The notes beneath the pieces are model-generated. The model saw only the letters and a list, made by a program, of their open reading frames with translations, did not search any database and was not told the origin of the DNA. A stretch of 64,000 nt of DNA, taken from positions 4,443,096 through 4,507,095 of the forward strand of contig NC_087080.1 in the NCBI RefSeq assembly GCF_026151205.1, read 5' to 3'. Position 1 is the stretch's first letter. Each line of letters opens with the position of its first letter. The DNA is from Bolinopsis microptera. Lineage: Eukaryota > Ctenophora > Tentaculata > Lobata > Bolinopsidae. A program made the position numbers and the translations under genes. Below are positions 36,355 to 46,194 of the stretch, in pieces.

Positions 36355-36582
36355 CGTATCGCTTTATATATAGTAAGATTAATAATGAAGCTTAGTTCGT
36401 CCGTTTGTGTTGCTTGCTAAACCTTTGTATTAACTTTGGCCTAAATTTTCTAAGGAATCATATTAATTCTCAATGAGTGAATAAGTTTGTTCGTGTTGTA
36501 GTTAGTTTAAACTCGTTGGAATTTATAGATTAAGGACTAACATTTCCATTATCCCAAGACTAGTGAGTGTTGTGAGCTAAAG
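36355..36582 (+). promoter_or_regulatory. putative promoter and 5' leader of the first B-lectin gene
   Basis: Conserved with 31500-31723 and 49335-49553. It contains CTTTATATATAGTAAG (36362-36377), a TATA-like element about 205 bp before the ATG, which is deleted in front of the second gene. The leader ends GTTGTGAGCTAAAG before the ATG. Confidence 0.45.
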
Positions 36583-39500
36583 ATGATCTCTGCGATAAAG
36601 CTCTCGGTTTGGTTGGTCGTTCTCTGCTGTCTTATACCAAGAGGAACGCCACTATCAGAAGACTCGAACGACTGCGAAATAGCAACTTCAAGTGTTTCGA
36701 TAACTTGTGGGATAGTTGGGTTTTTTGTTGCACTCGGGAGTATCTCGGCATGCGTAGCAACTGCTGGTGCTGCTTGCGGTGCACTCGCGGCTATTGGTGC
36801 GGTGGCGGGACTTTGTGGAACTGTGACAGGAGAAGTCGACTGCGCTGATGAAGGTCAGTAATTTGCTTTATTATTAAGTATTATTGATTAAACTATATTC
36901 TTCTTTAATGAAACCTGCAGTCTCCAAAACAAGTCTGCATTCTGCAAAGCTATTTTTAAAATATTGTAAAAAGTATTAATTTTTTGTCGACACGCAAATA
37001 AACAGTTCAAAAATAAACAAATTTGACATAACCAAAGCAACTCCACTATTTCCTATCTTACAAAAGTCAATTCCGGTTAATCAAATTTCACACCCCAGTC
37101 AATCACTAGTTCAGAATTATTAAACCCATTCCTTTCAATCATTTTTACTCAGATTCAGATACGGATAAAATTATTAAGCTCCTCGGAAATATCAGATCAG
37201 ATATAGCGGACGTGAGCAGAGACATTCAGATAGCATTTTACGATGACAAATATGAAAACGACATAGAGGCCATCCAGTTAGCAAAAATTGTTTATTCTGG
37301 TAAAATTTCGCCTAGTTTGAAGGAGGAACTTTGGGCTTCTTTAGTAGAATGAGTGTGTAATTCGATCGTTACACTTCACACTATCATCACGTTTAACCAC
37401 TTACAAAATAACATAATACAGGAACGCAGCAGAGATGTACGAAACAAATGTGATAAGAGAAATGAAAAATGGGTCACTGACAGATTCGTTTTATACAAAT
37501 TCTTGGATACGAAAGATGGAATCTGATTACGATTTGTATAATGCATTGATAGAGATTGAGGATATGATTAATGGAGAGGAAATAGGTGGCCTGAACCCTC
37601 ACCAATCCATTTACGAGATAGCAAGAGACTACAAGCTTTGTTCTCCGGACCTTTACCAGTACGTTCTCAGCCTCCTAACCCAGGGCACAACCCTTTACTT
37701 CATCTACTTGCAAACCTCTTCAAAAGAAGACGTTGCCCAATGGCTTTGGGATAAATTTGAGAAGAGAGTTATTGACAACGAAAGGATGTATGACACATAT
37801 TGCCGTAAGTGTTTTGGTTTACCATTCTTTATGTTCTCTAGTGCTATATTGTTAGTATAATTTATAATTACCTGATTGAAAGCCTAGTATTACAAACTTA
37901 TTGATGTTCTTTGAAGGATTTTGCTGGTTGAATTCATTAAGATCATCAATAATACGAAATGTATAATAACATCCATGAAAACAGCTCTATCTACAGGTAA
38001 CAACGTCGCCATCGAAAGTTTTCGTATCAAGATATCTGACAGAAGCTACGCAAACACGGGAGGGTCCATCAGAATTAGAGTCAAGCAAGGAGAAAATAGC
38101 TGTGAAACAGATAAAGAAATATTTGATGAACCAAAGAGAAATGAAGAAATGACAGAAGATGACGAGGACAAGTTTGGCTCTTGCTCTAGAAAATGGTTCC
38201 AGCCTCGCCTCAATGAACAACCCTTAGAAATCAGAATCCTGTCCGATTCTGGCGACGATGCCTACATAGACAAAGCAGCGATCAAGATTGGGGGAGTTTG
38301 GAGGGAGTGGGTCGATAACCAAGTTAAGATAAATAAGCATGGGGAAGGGAGCACTTGGAAAACTGTTCTTTATCCAGGTATTACAGTTTAGCAATCTATT
38401 TTTGTTTGAGGACGACAAAATTGGTGGCATTTTATAAGTTTGGATTGATTAGTTTGTACTGATACCATTAACCAATAACAATCACTTTAACTATAATTTT
38501 TTCCGTATGCCAACAACTCTAGCAGTAAAGCTAAAAAGACAACACCCACTTTTGCAAGGTTTCACAATGTTTTCGAAATACCAAGGAATTGATTTCTAAG
38601 AAAAATACTACCTTATCGAACATAATTGTCACGGACAAGTATTTCACGGACCAAATTTTTCATGGACATAATTATTCACGCTCATGACCGCCCAAACATT
38701 TCCAAAAAATTGTAAACATTTTTTGGGGTTTTTAGATAAGTGTTGTACTCTTTTTCTGAACTTTCTGAATGTGACTGAGGTGTGATTATATTTGTCCTAG
38801 TATACTAATCTTAAACAATAATCTCGGAGTGTGTCTGTGTGTCTGTCAGTGTGTCTGTCTGTCTGTGTGTGCGCGTGTAATTTCCGAGCGGCTTAATCAA
38901 GAAAACGGCAAGAGTTACGGGACTGGTTTTTCGGTATAGTTTCGACACGGACAAAACTCTGACGAAGCCAAATGAATAAGGTTTTTCAAATTGGTCGGTG
39001 GTAAGTGGTTTTATTGATGGTTTTGTAGGTACCACAAATGTGACATAAAATGGCTCTCTTTTTCTCCCTCCTCGCTTATAAGGTGCCATCTTTGATGATG
39101 CACGGCTTTTGGAGCTTCAGTAATTGTGTAAAAATCGCGTAATTTGACGAAATTCGTTGATTTTTGATATTTCTTAATGCTCATGCTTCATTTCCTTGCT
39201 TTACATCTTGGTGAAAATTTCTTAGTACATTCTTCAGGGAACATTCTAAATGGCCCCCAAAAATCTAGGAAAAAATTGAAAAAACTGCCGAGTTATGGCA
39301 AAAAAACTACGTAAAATAACAAATATTAAGAACTTTTCAATTTTTTAGTTATTTCTCATGAAGCTAAAACAATAATTCTTTGCAGCCATCCTTATAGACT
39401 AATGAACTAACAGATTCTTAAATTTCAGGCTGATTGCCTACAATATGTATTTTTCCGAGCGATAAAACTACATTTAACAAAATACTGCGAAATTCAGCAT

Positions 39501-40276
39501 TAGAATTTTGCGCCTCATAGTGCACCTCCTACTATATAAGCTTATTAGGGGGGATTGCACTCATTGCGGTCTGTTTGGACTGCAGAGAGAGAGAGAGAGT
39601 TCATACTTTCATACGACAATTTTATGCATTGTTTCAAATATAATAGGCGGGTGTGGTGCGGAGTTAACAAGGGTTAATTTCTAAAACAATTTAAATAAAA
39701 ATGGAAAGCGGTTCAAGACGGGAGTGATGAGGTGTAATAGTCGTGGTACAGGGGTAAGGTCTTCAGCGTGAAAGTAATGTCCGTGATAATTATGACCGAT
39801 AAGGTATATTTTTTATATAAACATATTGTAATGCACAACCACAACCAGAATCCAAAGCTTGCATCAACGGAGGTTTGTGTGGATACTGTAAAGAGAACGC
39901 CTGCTACAAGGGCGAGGTCGACTACACAGCCATTAAGATTGGCGAGGAGTTGAAGTCTCCCAACGGAAAATACACCTTGAAAATGCAGGAAGATGGAAAC
40001 TTGGTACTCTTTTGCGATGGATATAATGCTCTGTGGGCTTCAGATACGTCAAATATAAAGACTGTAAAGGGAGGTCTTCGGTTCCAGTCTGATGGTAACC
40101 TGGTACTCTACAGTCCTGACCGCACAGCACTCTGGAGTCCTAACTCCTACGATAAGGGAGTCACCAGCATGGTTCTGCAGGATGATGGTAATTTGGTTCT
40201 CTATACTGACAACAGAGAAGCTATATGGGCCTCTGAGACCTTTAATAAATGTACTTATTTTGAGTACTTTGAGTAG
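36583..40276 (+). CDS. secreted multidomain B-lectin protein, gene 1 (five exons)
   Basis: Spliced model: exons 36583-36853, 37153-37299, 37430-37804, 37997-38377 and 39849-40276, giving 533 residues. All four introns are GT-AG and phase 1. Residues 1 to about 23 form a signal peptide. About 42-82 is a hydrophobic Ala/Gly-rich stretch with regularly spaced small residues and several Cys. 91-264 (exons 2-3) is polar and probably helical. 265-391 (exon 4) looks like a beta-sandwich of PLAT type (ISDRSYANTGG start, IRILSDSGDDAYIDK end), a tentative call. 392-412 is Cys-rich (CINGG.CGYC). The rest is a bulb-type lectin domain with three mannose-site motifs: QEDGNLVLF, QSDGNLVLY, QDDGNLVLY; the first has F where the family has Y. 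Compared with gene 2 it lacks ten residues before the lectin domain and has a seven-residue tail extension. Least certain: the exon 2 donor and exon 3 acceptor. Inferred role: secreted glycan-binding, possibly membrane-inserting, defence or venom protein. Confidence 0.78.
38609..39806. mobile_element. TA-flanked TIR element in intron 4 of gene 1
   Basis: TA then CCTTATCGAACATAATTGTC at the left is matched by the reverse complement at the right end, with about 3 mismatches in 26 bp, then TA. It fills most of intron 4 and ends 42 bp before exon 5. The interior holds a GTGTCTGT-rich stretch and no intact ORF. The same element sits in intron 4 of gene 2 at the same place, so the insertion predates the duplication. 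Confidence 0.75.
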
Positions 40277-41526
40277 GTTTGGCTGGGATCGCTTTAGGAG
40301 AACAGTATCAAGTACGTCCTCCTATCACTCCACTGGGGTCTTTTTGTAAGTACCATTCCAAGAGTGAGTTGTTGTTATAGTACATTGAACAATTAGTTGA
40401 TAACTTTCCACTCTTAAATATTTTAAATAAGAGCATGTGTAAAATAGCATATCGTGTAAGACTTGGAACAAGCTGTTATATCGTTATATCTACAAAATAT
40501 TAAAATATGAGGGTATGTTATTTTGGGCGTGATAACGCTTTAAAGCAAAGCAATGGCTTTAAGCAAGATAATTCGTTGCCTGACAGGTTAACAGCATGGA
40601 AGTAGATATGATAACATAAATTAAAGGGGTATGTTTACATTTTTGGGATTTATTACTGAACTTCATGGCGAAGGATAAAATAGTCCAGAACCATTTTTAA
40701 AACTACAAGTGCAGTTTTAGCATGTATGAAAAATTTCGAACCGGGAATTGTTTACTTTCGGGTTAAGAAATTACTTAATTTTTCTTCTTATCAAATTGAA
40801 GTTTGCGTGTGGAATGTTAGAATGTTGATTTTAAAACCAAAACATGAAATGTAAATTTTACTTTTTAATTAGAAACCATTTACATTATTTAATTCGACTC
40901 CGGGTCAAAATGGGACAGAAATTGGAAAATATGAATTTTCGATTTTAAGCTTTCTGCAGCACCTCAATTGTGTCACATGCCATCTATAATTAACTGACTA
41001 AGTGGTCACTGGAGAGAAATTCAGTCAGAACTGTGAAATTTCGGTCCAGGAAATTTTATAAAAAAAAGACAGATGGGACAGTGAAAATGAGAATATGATT
41101 TTTAATTTTGTTTGCGATTTTGACTTCCAGTGCCTCAATTCAATGCGTTTGAATTAGATCAGGAACTTCAGAACTTACTGAATCTTCACGTACATGATGC
41201 AGTTGCTCTATACTTAAAACGTAACAGGTTTGAACACGTCCTCACTATTTGTAGTGTAGTTGTCGGGATGAGTTATGAACTATAGTAGTGTAACTATGGT
41301 AACCATAAGCAGTAAGTTACGATTTACCGTAATATCTAGAGGCTGGAACAAGTTTGTCATGTTGGTGGGGACTAGCTCATAAACTATGTTGTTGAGTGCC
41401 ATAATTTCGTTGACTTTTTCCGCCAAGTGACCCTTGAAAACATCATATACTAGTAAAGTTTTCTGTGCCTCCGGCAGACCAAGGAGAACTTTTCCGTCGT
41501 TAACTTACGGCACAATAAAATTCTCA
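40277..41526. other. duplicated 3' flank of gene 1, no gene
   Basis: Matches the 3' flank of gene 2 (53930-55380) up to about 41330 through landmarks such as ACAATTAGTTGATAACTTTC and AAATTCAGTCAGAACTGTG. Gene 1 lacks about 0.5 kb present in the other copy. AATAAA at 54169 after gene 2 corresponds to a changed ACATAAA at about 40611 here, so the polyadenylation signal of gene 1 is unclear. Confidence 0.6.
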
Positions 41527-42036
41527 TACCTTACAAGACATATTTATAACGTACGAAATGTGGCGGTTTTCCGAAAATTTCGCCATATTTTCGGACCGCC
41601 AAAATTTCGGTCGTCGTAATAGAATCCGTCGCATTATCTTTTAGCTTATTTCAATGACTGTGCCTTCACTGCTTTATTTTGTTTCTAAAAAGTAATATCA
41701 AGTAAAATAAATAAATAAATTCTGGCATCTTGGGACAAATTATCACCACACCAATGACGAATTGAATGTCAAGCAATACAGTTTAAATTTGCATTAAAAT
41801 ACATGTATGTGCTAACATGAAAGTCTTACAGTCTTAATACAGACTAAGTTTGAACATGATTTTACCGAATTTCAGAAATTTCCTTACTGCTTACTGTCAC
41901 AAAAAATTATGAAAAATACCCTTATTTTCTGTGTCGTCCGAAATTTGACGGTTTTTGTTCAATTTCGCCATATTTTCGGACCGCCAAAATTTCGGTCGTC
42001 GCAAATTAGGCCGCCATAAATATTTCTTGTAAGGTA
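41527..42036. mobile_element. 510-bp TIR element flanked by TA (CCTTAC family)
   Basis: Left end TA then CCTTACAAGACATATTTAT, right end its reverse complement (ATAAATATTTCTTGTAAGG with one mismatch) then TA. Sub-terminal GGCGGTTTTCCGAAAATTTC and CGCCATATTTTCGGACCGCC blocks occur near both ends, similar in plan to the element at 12991-13865. Confidence 0.75.
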
Positions 42037-42261
42037 GTTGTCATATTCTGGACAAAAAGTTCGAAGTGGAAAAATTTTTGAAAAAAATTCAACGGACTTT
42101 AACTTGGACGGACCTTAAATAAACGGACTTTATTTGAACGGACATTAATTAAGATGAACGTTAGGGCCTCCAGCGTTCAATTAATGTCCGTCCAAATAAG
42201 GTCCGATAAGGTAGTTTGTATGACAAGTGGGTAACGACCAGTATTATATCAGGGCTTTTTG

Positions 42262-42780
42262 TCTCAAAATAAGATCATCGTGAATTTTCGACACTCATCC
42301 TGGGGATATACAGTGATAACTTGGACTTCCGCACAGCCCGTATTTAACAGCTTGACATTAGCAGCCAAGGAACGGTCTACACCAATACATATACCACCAG
42401 AGCGATAGTCGGCTCTTAAACTGTTGAAACATTCCAAGGTTGAGGCACTTTTTACGGATTCTATCCGGTGACAACTACAAACTTATCTAAGTTGACTTCG
42501 GTGCTAGAGTTGTCTTGTAGAACAAGGCATTTGCCTTTAAATTTATTGGTGTTTACTTCTACCCTTATAGGCAGGGCAGTTATTGGCTCGTCGTTGATTT
42601 TATGACTGAGATAGCCATAGGTTGTGTCTAGCATCCGGGCCAGGGTCAGATTCGTTCACCCATATTTCGGTGCACTCGCCAATTGTAATCATACACTCAT
42701 TGAAGACAGGTCTATTCTCAGTGACTGGATCATTGGTGTTGGTAGATTGGTTGTCAGATAAAGTTGGTATGGGTTCTGGG
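42262..42780 (-). pseudogene. degenerate retroelement-like coding remnant
   Basis: Read on the minus strand, three successive open stretches (about 42780-42594, 42607-42466 and 42455-42262) join only through frameshifts. The last contains YRSGGICIGVDRSL and later EVQVITVYP, which resembles the middle of an APE-type endonuclease domain of LINE ORFs. The first part (MITIGECTEIWVNESDPGP) I cannot place. The longest plus-strand frame here (42622-42936) is its shadow. Confidence 0.4.
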
Positions 42781-42936
42781 ACTGGTTTAAGGTCGATTGG
42801 ATTCTTGGTCGAGCTGGTTTACAGTATGAATGATCAGCTAGGGCCGGCAAGTAACGTTACATACGTTGGCCGTTATTGCTCGGTTTCCCAAAGAGTGCTC
42901 AACTGCAATCAAGCAGGATCAGCATTACCAGGGTGA

Positions 42937-43240
42937 GATGCCAGGGTATACAAATTCTGGCAGCTAAGTGACCGGGAGTGTTATCTTCTCGTGTAGAAAC
43001 AGAGTCCATTCTTTAGATAGACTAGCAATAATCCGTATAACCCTAAAATGGTGTCAAGACTCAAGAGACTAAAATAATTATTACCTATTTATTTAATTCG
43101 CGTTTTTGACACCACTTGGGGGTCCAAAGCATTTGGCCCAGTCAAAAAAGTTTCAGTTGTATGTCTTTTACGGTTTTTTTTCGGAAAGTCGCGTTAAAGT
43201 TGATGCTGTGGTGTCAGTAAAATGGTACGGATAAACACAT
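42937..43240 (+). repeat. partial unit block with TGGTGTCA-family repeat, copy 5
   Basis: Matches 36020-36345: GAGATGCCAGGGTATA, CTTCTCGTGTAGAAACAGAG, then the TGGTGTCA repeat. The exon 1 that follows this repeat in the other units is missing; a different 180-bp repeat follows instead. Confidence 0.75.
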
Positions 43241-43256
43241 CCATATATGTCGATAG

Positions 43257-43950
43257 ATAAGAGATCGAGCAGTGAGGACTCAGCGGAAACCTGGCCGCCT
43301 GGAAGCCCATAGAATTCCAGTTCAGAAACCGAGTTAGGAGGTGCAGCTACTGATGAGAAGCCTCCTTAAAGTTTATTTGGGTTAGAAACGATATCTGGGT
43401 CCCTACCCTCGCACAAGATTATTCTCAATTTTTTTGTTGTGTTCCACAACTGTACTTCTGTACACTTCAGTGATTGGGCTGATGACTACAGTGAAAGAGC
43501 TGTTGACTCTAGTGAAAGTGCTGGTGACGATGAGAAAGACCATAAACCAGGGATTCCTTCGGGAGCATGTAAGATTATATCCAAAGTTTGTTCGCCAATG
43601 GGGTGTGTCTGGGATTACACAGGATTTACACAGGATTAGGATTAGGATTCCTGTGTAAATCCTGGGTGTCAAAGATTTTCAAGGTGGGTGCTACTTGTGA
43701 TGAACTCTAGAAGGATGGGATGGTAATACTCGGTCTGGCCGCCTGGAAGCCCATAGAATTCCAGTTCAGAAACCGAGTTAGGAGGTGCGGCTACTGATGA
43801 GAAGCCTCCTTAAAGTTTATTTGGGTTAGAAACGACATCTGGGTCCCTACCCTCGCACAAGATTATTCTCAATTTTCTTGTTGTGTTCCACAACTATATA
43901 TATATAGTAAGATAAGAGATCGAGCAGTGAGGACTCAGCGGAAACTGGAC
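43257..43950. repeat. two copies of a 180-bp block with a short open frame between
   Basis: GGCCGCCTGGAAGCCCATAG...GTTGTGTTCCACAACT occurs at about 43294-43451 and again at about 43739-43895; GATCGAGCAGTGAGGACTCA at about 43266 recurs at 43918. Between them is an acidic open frame (43439-43639, with C.IISKVCSPMGC) that I do not recognise. A perfect CAGGATTTACACAGGA inverted pair lies at 43619-43665. Confidence 0.6.
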
Positions 43951-44308
43951 AGTATTTGTGTTAAATTGTCTCAGAACAAACTTGATTATCTGATCTTGTA
44001 TCTGAGCCTGTATGTAGCTGGTACCTCTATGTATAATATGGTTGAATAATGGCCAATAATTTGGAACGTTATATTTCAAGACTTGTTTTAAATGTAACTC
44101 TAAAAGTTTCAAATCGATATGTTTTAGGATTTGATTTTTAATGTGCGAACTTCCATGATATTATTTTCACAAAATTGCTTAAGAACCAGTCGATGGATCT
44201 ATAATTATTCATTACTTTGGAATACTATTCTTCCCAGTTTGATAGAATGAAACCTGTCGAGTGTCGCACATTTAGTTTATAAATTAACTAAGTAAAAGGG
44301 GCTAGCAT

Positions 44309-44445
44309 CAAAATGGGACAATTTCGAGGGAGAAAAAAAAAAATTTTTTTCTCCCTCGAAATTGTCCCATTTTGGTTTATTATTTAATTGTGAAAGTAAC
44401 GATTTTCAAAAAAAAATCGTTACTTTCACAATTAAATAATAAACC
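44309..44445. repeat. two back-to-back perfect palindromes
   Basis: 44309-44374 folds on itself with arms of about 31 bp (CAAAATGGGACAATTTCGAG outward) around an A-rich centre. 44374-44445 folds with 33-bp arms (GGTTTATTATTTAATTGTGA outward) around CAAAAA. They share the single base at 44374. Both are perfect along the arms. The AAATGGGACAATTTC word recurs near other repeats in the window. Confidence 0.95.
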
Positions 44446-44527
44446 TCTATACCATCAAGATGTGAACCTCCTGGAGGCTGGAGCAGCTAAAAGTTTTCTC
44501 CAATTAAAACTTTCCCGACAACAAACA

Positions 44528-45120
44528 GTATTATACTGTAATATACTCAAGACCAGGATTAATTGAATAAGAGTACTGGTGACTGCACCGAATTAGAACA
44601 ACGACTTATAATTGGTTAAATTGTTTTAACAATAACAATAGCTTCGGGAAAACGGTTTTAATTAAAATTTATTGAAAACAAAAGAAGTTTTTTTACTCTT
44701 CCTCTAAGGTTAAATCGTTAGCATGCAGTTATTGTTGTTGTAGGATAAATAAACCAGTCAATAATTTTTGCAGACTAAACGCAGTACATTCGGCTGACTA
44801 CTCTCCATTTGGAGCTTTTATCAAAAAACACGGAGGACAAAAACAGATGAAAATTGAACAGGAGCAGCTAAAAATTGATAAATATCAAATAACGGCATTA
44901 GGGGCGGGAAACACAAATTTCCCAATAGCATACACTAAAGACCTTAGACTAGAAATAGCTGAATAATAATATATAGTCATCTTTATTACTGAATATACAT
45001 TTAAATAATATTTTCAAGTAAAAAAACACGTGATGCTGCCTTTGTGAGAATGGTTCGCTCTTATTAATATTAATGAAGGAATAATTCCGCATAATTATTA
45101 TATAAGGAGGAGTGCACTCT
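44528..45120 (+). repeat. unit C upstream block
   Basis: Matches 30640-31200 and 35095-35690, starting TACTGTAATATACTCA. It leads into the hydrophobic ORF block and then the split TGGTGTCA repeat in front of gene 2. Confidence 0.8.
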
Positions 45121-45244
45121 AAACCTCTACATTCCCTGCACTGGGCTTATCCTAGCTGCGCTCACTTCACTAGCTACTGTAGTCTGTCTAGTGAGATCAG
45201 ATGACAGGGCCGCTCACTCTAGAGGAAGTGTTATTGTAATCCTC

Positions 45245-45436
45245 ATGAATCTGGGTCTCATTATCTACTTCGTTCTTCTCTTTTCAGCAACCCAGTATCT
45301 CCCTTTCGGTAAGGATACCAAGCTCAAATATCTGAAGACAGGACAGTACGAAGTGTACTTATATTTCTACTACTTTGTAGGAATCTACATTACCCTTCTT
45401 CTTGATGTGTACAACCCTCTGGTAGTGGCCATGTAG
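45245..45436 (+). CDS. hypothetical short hydrophobic ORF, unit C
   Basis: A 63-codon counterpart of the frame at 35824-36090. It keeps both hydrophobic stretches but stops directly after VVAM, at the point where the two units diverge. The downstream part found in unit B is missing. This makes a functional, conserved protein less likely. Confidence 0.25.
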   Translation: MNLGLIIYFVLLFSATQYLPFGKDTKLKYLKTGQYEVYLYFYYFVGIYITLLLDVYNPLVVAM

Positions 45437-45495
45437 AAACAGAGTCCACTCTTTAGATAGACTAGCAAGAATCCGCATAACCCTAAAATGGTGTC

Positions 45496-45505
45496 AAGAC
45501 TCAAA
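45496..45505 (+). repeat. 10-bp target-site duplication, left
   Basis: AAGACTCAAA directly before the Penelope element; the same ten bases follow it at 49098-49107. Related unoccupied copies of the host repeat (36126, 43051) contain this site once. Confidence 0.85.
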
Positions 45506-46194
45506 GACATCAAAGTCACCCACTCCTCTGCTACCTCCCTCCGCAACCTCCTCACCAAAACGAAGACCACACCCCCTACTCACCTCACTCCCAACACCAT
45601 CTACGAAATTTCCTGCTCACAGTGCCCCTCCAAATACGCCGGACAGACCTACAGACCCTTGGTCCACCGCATGAAAGAACACGAACGATGTTACAGACTC
45701 AACAACGCCATCGACGAATCCACAGACAGAATCAAATCAGCCCCTGCACATCATGCCCTGACCACCGGCCACACCATCTCCTGGAACAACATCGAAGTCC
45801 TCAAATCCCTCACCTCACGCTCCCAACTTGACCTCACAGAACACGCAGCTATACAAATACGACAACCAGCTATGAACAGAACAGACCGCGCACCCAAATG
45901 TAGTTCCCTCTGGGACCCCATTCTTCCTAAAATTGCCAAATCCTTAAAGTCCAGACCATCTGGCATTTCCTTCTCAACCTCAACAGAAGACTAAATTTTT
46001 ATTGACATTGTACTGTAATTTTCACTTTCCCACCCACACCTCCCCCACCCTCCATCCCTGACACCACTCAATCACATATAAGCATTGTCCACCACATCAC
46101 ATTCAGCTGACGACGATTAACACATGTTTATTGAAAGCTTCTACAAGTTAAATCATCGTATCTCTTATATGTTTTTAACCCAACTCCACTCAGT
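45506..46194 (+). mobile_element. Penelope upstream pseudo-LTR (5'-truncated tandem copy)
   Basis: 689 bp, equal in length to 48409-49097 and with no difference seen; the contained reading frames on both strands are identical. It encodes the C-terminal GIY-YIG part of the Penelope ORF and the 3' tail. A partial copy upstream of a full copy is the usual tandem layout of Penelope-like elements. Confidence 0.9.

Noticed and set aside
37921-37996. Upstream extension of exon 4 as coding from 37921
   Set aside because: The CTACAG acceptor at 37991-37996 and the phase-1 pattern fit better; the extension would need a non-ATG start and its two copies differ by indels.
38811-39089. 92-codon minus-strand ORF in intron 4, nearly identical at 52025-52300
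   Set aside because: It is inside a TIR element in both genes, over a GTGTCTGT simple repeat; conservation follows from the duplication and no transposase motif is present.
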